DNA of 64,000 nucleotides from Rhynchopus euleeides (GCA_963210315.1 OY723261.1:1984001-2048000); one strand, 5' to 3'. Shown: positions 1-11,254, counted from the stretch's first letter. Notes: generated from the letters alone by a model not told the origin. Numbers and translations are program-made.

Positions 1-1763
1 TAGGGGGGGTCATAAGCCCCCCTAAAAACGTACAAAACCAAAAATTTCAACATACCATCAGAACCGCCCTAATACCTGATCTGACCCGAAAATCCGACCC
101 ATACCCCCCCGGAAACCGTCTGGAGCCCACTTGTGACACCTGATGCGCACTTTTGTGATGATTTTTTGGGGTCCTAAAAAATGTACCTCAGTTTCGTACC
201 TTGCCTTTGTACCTGAACCACTCCCGACCGCAATATTTTGTTCTTTGCCTTTTCTGCGGTGGTTCCGGCTCAGGTGGCACGATGTTGCCTCCCCAGTGCC
301 TCGGCAAGGTCTTTCTTGTACCTGATTGGTGGGAATGTTGTGTTGTTGCGCCAGCTGAATGAGTTCAGCCACCTTCTGGGTGTAGTACACCACGCAGTCT
401 CAACAGCACGTATGAGAGTGTACCATGTGAGGACTCAACAAAGTCATTGGATAGGCATCTGCCTGCCGACTCAACCCCCACAGTGCGACCGCAAGATCGT
501 CAGGGATGTCTCAACGCCAGGGGAATACTCTCCCCTGGCGTTGTACAACCCTACTCTTAATCCTCGGGTCCTCTCCTGGAGGCGGTGGTGGCGGGCCCGC
601 AACGCTTCGTACTTCCGGTACGGACTGGGGTAGTCTGCCCGGCTGACCCGCTCATCGCTTCCTAGATCATCTGCTGCTCTGGAGCTGCCATCACTCACTG
701 CCCACATCAGTTGGTGTAGGGGTAGGAGCAGGAGGAGTGGGAGGAGTAGGAGTGCAGGTGACATCTTTCTTGGCCAGCAAGGAACGCCGCTTTTCGCACG
801 TGCGTGCAGTTGATGCACCACTGCATATATCTGTCGTCACCACGTCCCACTCGCTCTCCTATGTACCCAGCCCGACGGAGCGCCCGAAATAATGTCGCCT
901 CACGGATGTCGTGTGCCGTTTTCTTCTGACGCAGGTCTGCCACAACGCTCTCTGCCGGGACCCCGCACATCTCCCGTTTGGCGAGCGTCTTTCGAGCAAG
1001 GTACCCCTCTGCAGCAGCATCTGACACCTCTGCGAGGCCCTAGGCACACGGCATGTGTTGCTCGGCGTGCTGGGTGAGCGTAGTGATACCCTTTCCTTGC
1101 AAAGAACGAAATACTGCGGTCGGGAGTGGTTCAGGTACAAAGGCAAGGTACGAAACTGAGGTACATTTTTTAGGACCCCAAAAAATCATCACAAAAGTGC
1201 GCATCAGGTGTCACAAGTGGGCTCCAGACGGTTTCCGGGGGGGTATGGGTCGGATTTTCGGGTCAGATCAGGTATTAGGGCGGTTCTGATGGTATGTTGA
1301 AAAATGTGGTTTTGTACGGGCTTCACGGTGGGATCTTGTAAATTTTACATGTATAACTACAAGTATATACATGTATTATACATGTATAATACTTGCATGT
1401 CAACTATTATACATGTATAATACATGTATATGCCTGAAATATACATGTAAAATACATGTATATCAAGTAAAAATACAAGTATAATACTTGCATGTCAGCT
1501 ATCATACTTGTATTTTTACTTGATATACATGTATTTTTGCATGTATATTTCAGGCATTTACATGTATTTTACATGTATAATACTTGTCATGCAAGTATTA
1601 TACATGTAAAATACTTGCATGACAAGTAAAATACATGTATAATACTTGCATGACAAGTAAAATACTTGCATGCAAGTAAAATACATGTATTTTACTTGCA
1701 TGCAAGTATTTTACTTGTCATGCAAGTATTTTACATGTATAATACTTGCATGACAAGTATTAT

Positions 1764-2584
1764 ACCGTAAACGGAAATATTGTGGACCGTAATAAAGGTG
1801 AACCGTACTATAGGTGGACCGTAAAAAAGATGGAACAAATGGGATTTTTCCGGAACTTGGAACATTTTTACGGTCCACCTATTTTACGGTTGGGATAGTG
1901 GACTTGGCGGTTTTTTTACGAATTCCTTCGACGAAGTCGCGAAGGAACCAAGGAAATCGCACGACTGAAGCTGCAGGATTAACACCACAGGGCCTCAACA
2001 CAGAGTGTGCGCTCACCATCGTCCGGGAACTGTTCTCCCACAGTTACTGCAGGGTGTACTACACTAAAGGAGTACGATTTCCCTGAATTTTCCGGGCACT
2101 GATTCACGAATTTACATCTGGAGGGAGCCCGGTGGTCTCAGCTTCTGTCTGCGCGCCCTGCCGTACTGTGGCTGCTTTTGTGGGCTCGTGCAGCAGGTTC
2201 TACTTTTACTTCTACTTTTACTTCTACCGGAACGCTCCTTGCATGGTACTACACTTCTCGAGGTGTGGTGGTGGGTGAGTCTCGAGGTGAGTGGTGGTGA
2301 TCGTGCCCTTTCCACACGCAGGGAGGACTTGCTTCTCTTGCTGGTGTTGGTTGCGGTGGTGGAGGGAGGGTCCAAAGCTGGGAGGTCGGGAGGCCTACGT
2401 GCGGGAGTCTGCGGCGTGGAGGCCGCAGTCCGCGCCCCGCAACCCACCAGCCCGCGGGCGAAAAACACATTGTCTTTTCCATATTCAGTCCCAATAAATG
2501 GTGGACCGTAAAAAAGATGGAACGTTTGGCCTTTTTTTGGGAACTTGGAACATTTTTACGGTCCACCCTTTTTCCGTTTACGGT
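1764..2584. repeat. Hairpin module 1 inside the nested element
   Basis: The module is bounded by ACCGTAAACGG (1764-1774) and its inverse complement CCGTTTACGGT (2574-2584). A second inverted pair, GGTGGACCGTAAAAA with its complement, occurs twice inside, at about 1811-1880 and 2501-2569. The interior at 1890-2500 is not AT-rich and has no recognisable gene. A 130-bp part of it (about 1930-2090) resembles 32740-32940. Confidence 0.6.
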
Positions 2585-2679
2585 ACATGTAAAATACATG
2601 TAAATGCCTGAAATATACATGTAAAATACATGTATATCAAGTAAAAATACAAGTATAATAGTTGACATGCAAGTATTAT

Positions 2680-3010
2680 ACCGTATACGTAAATATTTTG
2701 GAACGTAAATATTATGGAACGTAAATATTTTGGAACGCTGGTGGGTTGGCGTTCCAGATTTTTTTCGTTCCATAATATTTACAGGGCTTTCTGCGACTCG
2801 GGGACTTGGACCAGGTGATCGGACGGCATACAGAGTCCCTGACGGGACCTACTCGTGCACTTTTCGCGCGATTCCTGACGCAAGCCGTCCTCACCACCGA
2901 GTCCCCAACTGGCCCTGTAAATATTCTGGAACGTAAATATTATGGAACGGACCGGCCAAAAATGGGCCCGTTCCATAATATTTACGTTCCATAATATTTA
3001 CGTATACGGT
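2680..3010. repeat. Hairpin module 2 inside the nested element
   Basis: The module is bounded by ACCGTATACG (2680-2689) and CGTATACGGT (3001-3010). Inside are repeated GGAACGTAAATATT words and their inverse complements (2708-2775 and 2925-3000), around a GC-richer core at 2785-2925. It has the same architecture as module 1, with different sequence. Confidence 0.55.
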
Positions 3011-3197
3011 ACTTGTATTTTTACTTGATATACATGTAGTTTACATGTATATTTCAGGCATATACATGTATTATACATGTATAATAGTTGACATGCAAGT
3101 ATTATACATGTATAATACATGTATATACTTGTAGTTATACATGTAAAATTTACAAGATCCCACCGTGTTATGACCCCCCCTACCCCCCCCCCTAGGG

Positions 3198-4095
3198 CAG
3201 CGTTTAACCAAAACGCCTCAAAAACGCGTTTTGGGCAAAATCATCAAAACGAAACGTTTCAAAACGTCAAAACGTTTTCGTTTTTTATCAAAAACGCGTT
3301 TTTTTGGAATCTCGCGGAACGTCAAACAAAACGCCCAAGTGGCCTGCAGCCCACCCATGCAATGTGAAGGGAAATGTGGCTTGCGCGACAGAACGGTGTG
3401 GGAAATTCAGGGAGAGAACACTTCTGGCATGATTATTGCCAGCAGCACCCATCTCGATCAGCTCGACGTACTCCCATTACCGGATGGTCGAGAGAGAGGA
3501 CCCAACTTCTGGCCGAAGGACACTGGTTCCGCTCTGTGAGGACTTGTCTTTGAACGCACTACACGAACATTCACAGCCGTCTGCGCGAATAGCCACACAG
3601 TGGACAGGACGGTTGGGACATCCCATGTAGGAGAACAGGGTGGGATATCTCACCGGGGATAGCGACCGAGACACCGGGAGTGCGCGTGTTCCCCCCTGTG
3701 AGAACACGTGCCCCCTGTGGGATAGCGACCTATCACCCATGTGGGATACCCCATATCGATATGCCACATTAGTGCTGCAAACCCGCAAGCTAGTCATCAC
3801 CCCCAGCTCTTCAAACCCTGAGGCAGTGTATGCCAGCATTGCCCTGAGGAGTCGGCGTGGGTGGGCTGGGTGAAGGGCGAATCTGCTGCGATCTGGGCGT
3901 CTGCGATGTGGTATTCATCGCAAGCCGCCACTTACTGCAGGACGGCTGGCCCTAGCCTAGGCTAGGATGGCCCTTCCCCTAGTAAAAACCCCAAGTACTG
4001 ATGACGTTTCAAAACGCGTTTTTTTCGAGCTGTGACGTTTTCATAAAACGAAACGTTTTAAAACGTGAAACGTTTTAGCGTTTTTTTTAACGCTG
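3198..4095. mobile_element. Non-autonomous hAT-like element with CCCTAGGG duplication
   Basis: The termini are CAGCGTTTAACC at the left and the inverse GGTTAAACGCTG-like end (TTTAACGCTG) at the right. Exact 8-bp direct repeats CCCTAGGG flank it at 3190-3197 and 4096-4103, the target-duplication length typical of hAT transposons. Subterminal regions are dense in AAACG/CGTTT words in both orientations (3205-3310 and 4005-4090). The interior at 3340-3990 has no long frame that looks coding. It inserted at the junction between the two long-TIR copies. Confidence 0.75.
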
Positions 4096-4331
4096 CCCTA
4101 GGGGGGGTCATAAGCCCCCCTAAAAACGTACGAAAACCAAAATTTTCAACATACCATCAGAACCGCCCTAATACCTGATCTGACCCGAAAATCCGACCCA
4201 TACCCCCCCGGAAACTGTCTGGGGCCCACTTGTGACACCTGATACGCACTTTTGTGATGATTTTTTGGGGTCCTAAAAAATGTACCTCAGTTTCGTACCT
4301 TGCCTTTGTACCTGAACCACTCCCGACCGCA

Positions 4332-4601
4332 TTATTTCGTTCTTTGCCTTTTCTGCGGTGGTTCTGGCTCAGGTGGCACGCATGTTGCCTTCCCCAGTGC
4401 CTCGGCAAGGTCTTTCTTGACCTGATTAGTGGGAATGTTGTGTTGTTGCGTCAGCAGAATGAGTTCAGCCACCTTCTGGGTGTAGTACTTCGATCGCATA
4501 TGGGTCATTGTGAGTACTTCGTACGCCTGGGAGGCTGCATCGGCATTAGTAGGCAGCGTTGTAGATGCTTTTGCTTCGTCGATCTTAGCCTGTGAAGGCA
4601 C
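4332..4601 (-). CDS. Unrecognised 89-residue frame inside TIR element
   Basis: This frame lies just downstream of the 283-residue frame on the same strand. Its sequence is hydrophilic and probably helical (KIDEAKAS, YYTQKVAELILLTQQHN) with a basic tail PPQKRQRTK that resembles a nuclear localisation signal. It might be a further exon of the upstream frame. Copy 1 preserves the YYTQKVAELI portion but has lost what precedes it. Confidence 0.25.
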   Translation of the reverse strand: MPSQAKIDEAKASTTLPTNADAASQAYEVLTMTHMRSKYYTQKVAELILLTQQHNIPTNQVKKDLAEALGKATCVPPEPEPPQKRQRTK

Positions 4602-4636
4602 GATTGGGATATTGTACGCCCTGAGAGCCGAAGTGG

Positions 4637-5488
4637 TTATGATTGTGCTGTGTAATTTGCGCCCCGCAGGATATGCACACCACGCAGTCTCGACAACACG
4701 TATGAGAGTGTACCATGTGGGGACTCAACAAGGTCATTGGATCGGCATCTGCCTGCCGACTCAGCCCCCACACAGTGCGACCGCAAGGTCGCCAGGGATG
4801 TCTCAACGCCAGGGGAATACCCTCCCCTGGCGTTGTACAACCCTACTCTCAACCCTCGGGTCCTCTCCTGGAGGCGGTGGTGGCGGGCCCGCAACGCTTC
4901 GTACTTCCGGTACAGACTGAGGTAGTCTGCCCGGCTGACCCGCTCATTGCTTCCTAGATCATCTGCTGCTCTGGAGCTGCCATCACTCTCACTGCCCACA
5001 TCAGTTGGTGTGGGGGTAGGAGCAGGACGAGTGGGAGGAGTAGGAGTGCAGGTGACATCTTTCTTGGCTAGCAAGGAACGCCGCTTTTCCCGCACGTGCG
5101 TGCAGTTGATGCACCACTGCATATATCTGTCGTCACCACGTCCCACTCGCTCTCCTATGTACCCAGCCCGACGGAGCGCCCGAAATAATGTCGCCTCACC
5201 GATGTCGTGTGCCGTTTTCTTTTTACGCAGGTCTGCCACAACGCTCTCTGCCGAGACCCCGCACATCTCCCGTTTGGCGAGCGTCTTTCGAGCAAGGTAC
5301 TCCTCTGCAGCAGCATCTGACACCTCTGCGAGGCCCTGGGCACGCGGCATGTGTTGCTCGGCGTGCTGAGTGAGCGTAGTGACACCCTTCCCTTGCAAAG
5401 AACGAAATAATGCGGTCGGGAGTGGTTCAGGTACAAAGGCAATGTACGAAACTGAGGTACATTTTTTAGGACCCCAAAAAATCATCAC
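4637..5488 (-). CDS. Unrecognised 283-residue frame inside TIR element
   Basis: This is the longest frame inside copy 2, read towards its left end; it begins within the right inverted arm. I do not recognise a family. The middle part is rich in charged residues (KREMC, VADLRKKKTAHD, RALRRAGYIGERVGRGDDRY), followed by a Thr/Pro-rich linker and a helical stretch containing LYRKYEALRARHHRLQER. A Cys pair (CINC) is visible. The equivalent frame in copy 1 is broken by small deletions, so the protein is not maintained in both copies. It may be the element's own protein, a captured host fragment, or chance. Confidence 0.3.
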   Translation of the reverse strand: MMIFWGPKKCTSVSYIAFVPEPLPTALFRSLQGKGVTTLTQHAEQHMPRAQGLAEVSDAAAEEYLARKTLAKREMCGVSAESVVADLRKKKTAHDIGEATLFRALRRAGYIGERVGRGDDRYMQWCINCTHVREKRRSLLAKKDVTCTPTPPTRPAPTPTPTDVGSESDGSSRAADDLGSNERVSRADYLSLYRKYEALRARHHRLQERTRGLRVGLYNARGGYSPGVETSLATLRSHCVGAESAGRCRSNDLVESPHGTLSYVLSRLRGVHILRGANYTAQS

Positions 5489-5632
5489 AAAAGTGCGTAT
5501 CAGGTGTCACAAGTGGGCCCCAGACAGTTTCCGGGGGGGTATGGGTCGGATTTTCGGGTCAGATCAGGTATTAGGGCGGCTCTGATGGTATGTCGAAAAG
5601 TTTGGTTTTGTACGGGCTTATGACCCCCCCTA

Positions 5633-7871
5633 CCCCCCCCCCCCCCCCCATGAACCCCCCCGACTGCCGGTACCACAAGGGTGACTTAGTACTGCGTCCT
5701 CTCTCGTATCGCACAGCACTGTGTTTCGACCTTAGCGCGGTTCTACCCGGGTTATTTTTTGCGATATTGTCGCATCAAGATCGGCCATGGCACACCGCCT
5801 CCCCCTCACCCAACACGCTTCAATACTGCTGCAGAGTGGAGGGTGACATGACCTTCTTCAACCACAGCAGCAAAAACGCCCCCCCGCCACCTTATCCATA
5901 CCGCCCGGCTTCAGTGAACTCGCTGTGATTTGCCTGCTGCTGCGAGCTTCTCCTGCTTCTTCATGTCACCCGGACTCTGCTATAAGCCTTGCCCTCTCAC
6001 ATACACCCGTGCTGAAGGAGTGTGTTCAACTCTCCCGAACAGTGGGTGGCCAGAGGGGGCGAGTCTGTTGTCAGCAAGGCTGATGCTGAGCAAGCCAGGA
6101 TCTTGCCAGCAGGATGTGTTCTTTTTCTCTTTTGTGCTAATTTTGCCTCTCCAGTCCAGTTCCTGGATTTCCTGGATTTTTTGGCCCTGCGTGACTCTGC
6201 TATCTTATGATTTTTTTTGGCTTTTCTTTTTGATATTTTTATGCGCAGAAAGCGTCAAAACAACGCATTGCAAATTGCAAAAGTTCTGTCGGCGGAAGGG
6301 GCGAGAGGTGTGGCGAAGACCCGAAGAATGGGCGGCTTCGTTGTTGTGGCGGTACCGAAGGGATCGCTGCAAAAGGGCCAGGCGCAAAGCAAACAAAAGA
6401 ACACCCTACAACAGCGGGCTTACCAAACGCTGTTTGCGATCCCCAACCCCTACCCCCCCCATCCCCCCCGCCCACTCCTCGAAGCGTTTGTGATATAGTG
6501 GATATGATTGGGCATTTTTTAGGATGTGGTGTCGTGGGTGTCGTGACCAGAGAGAGCACATAACCTGTCCCATACCCCCTGGCAGGCAGCTGGGACCCGC
6601 CGAAGCCACCGCGCATTCTATCTTTCTGGGGACTATTATCCCCCATCTCTCAAGTGCCCCCACCCCCCCCTGGCAGGCGTCGTGCGCTGGTGTGCTGCCC
6701 CACACAGCTCCTCCGGCACACGCCACGCCTGCAGGTTTCTCTGCATATTTTTGTTGCCGTCTCACCTGAGCCCCCTCCCCCTCTTCACCACACCTGTTGC
6801 TCTGCCTGCTACCGTGTACGGGCCTTGCGTGCCGGTGGCACAGTGACGTGTCTCCTCCCACCTGAGTGTCAGTGTGACCCCCGATGGCCTCAAGAGAAGG
6901 TCTGTGAGAGACACGGCCCAAACAAAATCGTTCAATCGTTCAACAAGGCCGCCTTTCTGATGCCAGCTGCCCTGCCAGGGTCAGGTATGGCCTCGTCAGC
7001 TCTTGGTGGGGGGGGGGAGGAGGGGGACCGGATTTAGTTTTCCGGGCACAGCAGGCACCAGAGCTTTATTTGCCGCCCATGTTTTTAGAGTGTTTTCGGC
7101 GGCCAGCTATACTGTGGGCCCAGTGTGGGGGGGGGGTCGGGGGGTAGCTGTCTGCGCCTTTATTGCCTAACGTACGCAGGTGGGTGCGGGGTGGGGTGTG
7201 TGGGGGGGGGCCGGGTCTCCCAACAAATCTGGCTCCCAGGCGCACCCCCCGACTGCCAGAAGCCCTGACATTCTGCACTCTTGGGGTTGGGGGCGGGTAG
7301 GGTATGTGTGTGTTCCTTGTGGATTCGTGCCTCTCCACCCGCATCCGCACCCGACCCGGGTGGAAACTGCAACGCAGTAAGTTAGCGGTTTTGAGTTTGC
7401 TGAGCGATACTGCCTTATGCACCCGAGTGGGTGAGCCAGGGGGAGGGGGAGAGACCAGGCCTGTCGCTAACTTTTCGATTTTGGAGATTTGGTGGGTTGA
7501 CGCTCCTGTTTTGGGGGGGGGGGGATCAGGGGGGAAAACACTAGGGGTCAATTTTTCTCGCGCGCGCTTCGCGCGCGCTCGTGTTGTTGCCAAATTTTCC
7601 CACCGGTGGACCACTAGGTGGGCACGGTGTGAGGCGCTGGGTTCCTTCCGTGGTTCCTCTCCCGCTCGCGCCGTCGGGTGCCGGAGGAAACCAAAAAATG
7701 GCTTTCGGGACCATGATTTCGACGCTGCCCCCTGATATGCCACGGCCGTCAAAGCGCAAGGACTTGGTTACGAGACGGGCACGCGAGATGGGGGGTCTGG
7801 GGGGCAGAGCCCCCCAGCCGCCGGAGGCCACGGTAGTGAGCATCTGTTCCTGCAAACCCATACTCTCTTCG
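5633..7871. other. Gene-poor spacer with homopolymer tracts
   Basis: I see no supportable gene here. The stretch holds C-runs near 5633-5650 and 6450-6480, G-runs near 7008-7020, 7125-7145, 7200-7210 and 7515-7525, and a GC palindrome at 7560-7576 (GCGCGCG stem with a 3-nt loop). Frames such as the 187-residue one at 5930-6493 are of low complexity and have no family resemblance. Confidence 0.5.
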
Positions 7872-8100
7872 ACGTCGACCCAGTGAAAGTGGGTTGACGC
7901 TTGGTCGACGCTTGGTGAGCGTCGACCCAGTGTAATAAATGGGTTGACGCTTGGTCCAGGCTTGAATGGCAACCCAGTTCCACTGGGTCGACGCTCCAAG
8001 CCTCGACCAAGCGTCAACCCAGTCCACTGGGTCGACGCTGGGTCGACGCTTTTTTATGGGGGGGGAAACCCAAAATCACTGGGTCAACGGTCGACGCTTA
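7872..8100. repeat. Cluster of inverted GGGTTGACGCTTGG repeats
   Basis: At least nine copies of GGGTTGACGCT or GGGTCGACGCT and their inverse complements are packed into 230 bp, forming several overlapping potential hairpins. A lone copy lies at about 7494. It may be a decayed foldback element; ends and target duplication could not be fixed. Confidence 0.55.
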
Positions 8101-8395
8101 GCGACATGCCTGGGGAGAGACGGAGAGGATTGGGGGGGGGGTGAGGGGGGAGGGGGGCGAGGAACAAAGCCATCTTTACAATCCCTTTGGCTATGGGAGA
8201 AAAAGGCAAAAAAAAGCTGCATCCAGAATTCTACGGCGGCTTATTTTGGCAGCCTATTTATCCCCCCCCCCCCTCCCCTCCAGCACCCCCACCCCCATCA
8301 GCACTTGCAGTTCGCCAGACGCGTTGCTCCCTCACACCACCCCACATCACACCACACCACGACCCAGGCGAGGTGGGTGTGGTGGTCCAGGCGGT

Positions 8396-11254
8396 ATGCC
8401 TCCTCCGCCACCAGCGGGCGCCAGGGGGGGGAGCCAGTTCTACCGGAAGCTGGTGCGCCCGAGCAAGACGGAGAGTGTTGCGGAGTACATCCCTTACTCG
8501 CGGATTGCGAAGCGCTCGCCTGTCATCGAGGTGGCGTATAACAAGACGGAGCGGGCGTGGGATCCCCGAGAGCGGATGACATCTGCCGAGAAGGCACTGC
8601 AGGCGGCGGACTCAGTGTCACAGTCTGTCGTGGTGGGGTCGGAGGCAGTGGTGTCGCCGCGCGTCTCCCAGACCTGGGACACGCTGCGGGCGTTGCGCGA
8701 GCCGCAGGAAGGGCTGCCAGCACCCGCCTCCGAAAGGGAGCGGGATGAGGCCTTTGCCGAGTATGCGGAGGAGGGGCAGCTGAGACATCGCAAGGAGGAG
8801 GAGCACGTCTACCGCAATGCACAGCCCTTTGTGGGGGGCCTGCTTGCGGACACCTTTGACACCGTCGAGTATGGGGAGCGGGCGTCATGCGTCATCAACA
8901 TGTCGGTATGCTGTGGGGGGGTGGGTGGGGGGAGGGGGGGTGGGAATCGCTCGTATTATACGTTTCGCACAACACCTGCGCAACGCTTCCACAACACCAC
9001 GCAATGCGGCACAGCCTTCCGATGTGCTGATCGCAGAGGTGCTGAAGGAGAGCAGCGGGGCGGAGTCGGCAGAGGAGGGCGGTGCAGCCGATGCCGCTGA
9101 GGCTGCCAGCGACGGGAACTACATCCGTGTTTTCGTCGAGTATGAGGTTTGTAACAAATCTTTAACAAAGCTTTGCTGCAGCCTGCTCTATATTCTCGCA
9201 AAACTAACACGGGTGTGTGTGTGCGTGTGTGGGGGAGGGGGGGGGGGTCCACTGTTGTGATCTTCCCTCTTGGCCTTTTCTCCTCAAACTCGCCACACCG
9301 CCTCCCCGATGTATACCGCCACGACCAACCCCCCCCCCCCCCCCCCCCCCATGCGGAACACACACAGGGCATGAACACTTGGGCTATGATGTGCGCCTTC
9401 TCCCGCCACCTGGATCTGCCTCTGGGGTCGCTGCGTGTGGTCTCCTCTACTCTCAACACCGATGTCACCGTCGCGCAGACCCTGGAAGTCAAGGTCGAGT
9501 CACGCCCCCACCTGAGCGGCGGGGTGGAGAGCGAGGACCGCCGCCTCCAGAGGCTCCTCACCGTGCTGACCCAGGTCCGCACCACGGTGAAGGGCAACTC
9601 GGTTGTCGACGCCGCAAACCCAGACGTCATGGCGCTGATGTCAGAGGAGACGGTCCCCCTCCCCTTCCACCCTACGTTCTACAACTCGGCGCAGGGGGAC
9701 CGCAATGGGATCGCCATTGTGCGGAGCTTTGCCAAGGCCAGGGACCCCCTCCACACCACAGACGTCGCCTCCTTCGAAACAAACCTCCTCCTCCGCGACG
9801 TGCGCGGGGGGACCCCTGAAGTCACGGAGACACGCCTCAACTCCCTCCGGCGCATCGGCGCGCTGAACACCATACGCACCCCGGAGTGCGCAACACGCGA
9901 TGGCTCGGGTTGGGTAAAGACCGGAGCTGCCGCGCTGAACGGAAACTACCGCATGGCTGTCTCCTCCCTCCTCGATCAGATCTCCGCTCTCGACAGAGAT
10001 GCCGCTGCTTTTATGGACCAGCTCATGGCCCTCACAAGCAAGGCCAAGGTGAGGACCAAGAAGGCAACCCGCAGGGGGGAGAACCGGCAGAGCGACCTGG
10101 AAGCCTACGACGAGACGGACCTCCTCATCAGCTCATCCGACGTCAACTCCCTCCTCGAGAAGCTGCCGGTGGAGCTCACCTGGGTGGGGCATGTGATGGT
10201 CGCCATCCTCACGGATGACGGCATGTCGCGCTTCCGGCGCATCTGGCGTGACGTGGTGCCCCCACACATCACACGCGCTGTCCAGCGCGCCCCAATTGAC
10301 TTCCTCTGGAACCGCATGGCTGTCGAGCGCCTCCGGCGCTACGGGCCTGACCCAGTGAAGGGAGATCTGATCCGCACCCCGCTTGGCTCTGTCAAGCTCA
10401 TCGAGACCCACGATGAAGCGGGTCTCGCCCAGCGCTCCTCCATCGTCCTCCCCTACCCGCAGATCAGCCGCGGCGGGCTGTGGAACCAAAACCTCCGCTT
10501 CCCACGCGCCGGGGTGACCCAGGCAGCCTACGAGGTGTGCATGCGGAACTGCGGGCTGGCTCCCCAGAACCTCCACCCGCAGGACGCCTTTGCGGACCCC
10601 AGCTGGGAGTCCTATCGCCCGCTGTTCATCCGCCCATCCGCTGTGGAGATCGGCAGCATCGGGCAGCCGGGCAGTGCGGATGGCGGGGAGGGCGTGCCCA
10701 GGGGTCAGACCTCCGGCCTGTCGGAGCCCATCATGGTGTCAGATGTCAGCATCGCGGCGTGGAACCAACGCCAGAGCAATGCGAAGGTGCCTCCCCCGCG
10801 GAATCAAGGGGGGAAGGACCCTCGAGAGGACAGCACCGCACACCGCGATATGCGGCAGCGCTGCCTGCAGGAGGGTGTGGTGCTGTCGAGGCGGCAGTGG
10901 TCGCAGCTGCTGCTGAGGCAGGTTGATGCGGCGCCTGCGCCGCCGTCGGAGTATGCGCAGGCGTGGGAATGCGCGTCGTGTGACCAGCTCAACCACCCGG
11001 GGATTTCAGAGTGCGCGAGCTGCAGGTCTGTGGGGAGGAAGGAGTACGTCGAGGAGGATGTGGAGGGATTCACCCTCCGCCCCGGCGAGGCTGCGGACTG
11101 CCAGCACCTCAAGCTGCGCTTGGTGACCGCACCGCATGCCCACATCGAGTCTGTCCTCTCCGAAGCCCTCGCACTGCACAGCTGGCACGCCTACACCGAC
11201 CCCGGTTCCCGGCATATGCGGCATCTCGCGACTTTGTCAAGCCTCGCGTCTTGA
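8396..11254 (+). CDS. PUS7/TruD-family protein with degenerate active site and RanBP2 zinc finger
   Basis: Three phase-0 exons, 8396-8905, 9015-9146 and 9368-11254, join into 842 residues. Introns start GTATGC and GTTTGT and end CACAG/ACACAG. The join of exons 2 and 3 restores a TruD-fold segment (NYIRVFVEYE then GMNTWAMMCAF). Later blocks also match the PUS7/TruD family: GDRNGIAIV (324-332), LNSLRRIGALNTI (371-383), WNRMAVERLRRYGPDPVKGD (528-547), IVLPYPQ (573-579) and LFIRPSAVE (633-641). That family isomerises uridine in tRNA and other RNAs. However, the catalytic GTKDKRA position reads STLNTDV (241-247), with Asn244 in place of the catalytic Asp, and the NYYG-QRFG motif is replaced by NTIRTPECATRD. 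Catalysis is therefore doubtful, and an RNA-binding or assembly role is more likely. Residues 747-766 form a RanBP2-type zinc finger (Cys 749, 752, 763, 766). The first 170 residues are not recognised. The ATG follows a CCAG acceptor-like site by 5 nt. Confidence 0.75.
8906..9014 (+). other. Intron 1 of the PUS7-like gene
   Basis: The donor is TCG|GTATGC and the acceptor CACAG|CCT. A G-run starts about 10 nt after the donor (8915-8942). Phase is 0 on both sides. Confidence 0.7.
9147..9367 (+). other. Intron 2 of the PUS7-like gene
   Basis: The donor is GAG|GTTTGT and the acceptor ACACAG|GGC. A G-run at about 9230-9247 and a C-run at about 9329-9350 are complementary and could pair within the intron. 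Confidence 0.7.

Larger units (their letters stand above)
1324..3167. mobile_element. Nested foldback transposon inside copy 1
   Basis: The element starts CACGGTGGGATCTTGTAAAT and ends with the inverse complement of that sequence at 3148-3167. It sits in the terminal sequence of its host: gggctt is left of it and ttatga right of it, whereas copy 2 has the uninterrupted gggcttatga. Insertion therefore duplicated only TT (1322-1323 and 3168-3169). Both arms are long AT-rich palindromic runs of TACATGTA and ACTTGTAT words (about 1340-1760 and 2585-3150). CAC termini with a short target duplication recall CACTA/Mirage-type elements, but no transposase is present and the class is a guess. Confidence 0.75.
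1..3182. mobile_element. Long-TIR DNA transposon, copy 1 (interrupted)
   Basis: The termini read TAGGGGGGGTCATAAGCCC on the left and, once the nested insert at 1324-3167 is removed, GGGCTTATGACCCCCCCTA on the right. The inverted arms extend about 230 bp inwards (1-230 against about 1114-1323). The second copy at 4099-5632 has the same layout, which confirms the ends. Copy 1 lacks about 190 bp that copy 2 carries near 4480-4680. Small deletions, for example 2 bp near 690 and near 800, break the minus-strand frame that is open in copy 2. The left end coincides with the window edge, so the left flank is unknown. No transposase was recognised, so the superfamily is unassigned. Confidence 0.75.
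4099..5632. mobile_element. Long-TIR DNA transposon, copy 2 (uninterrupted)
   Basis: The left end TAGGGGGGGTCATAAGCCC and right end GGGCTTATGACCCCCCCTA are inverse complements, and the inverted arms run about 240 bp (4099-4347 and 5394-5632). Flanks are C-runs, so any target duplication is hidden. The interior has long minus-strand frames (see 4637-5488 and 4332-4601). This copy is the reference for the pre-insertion state of copy 1. Confidence 0.8.

Noticed and set aside
5930..6493. 187-residue plus-strand frame
   Set aside because: Low-complexity hydrophobic and Pro-rich composition, no domain, and overlapping frames of similar quality on the other strand.
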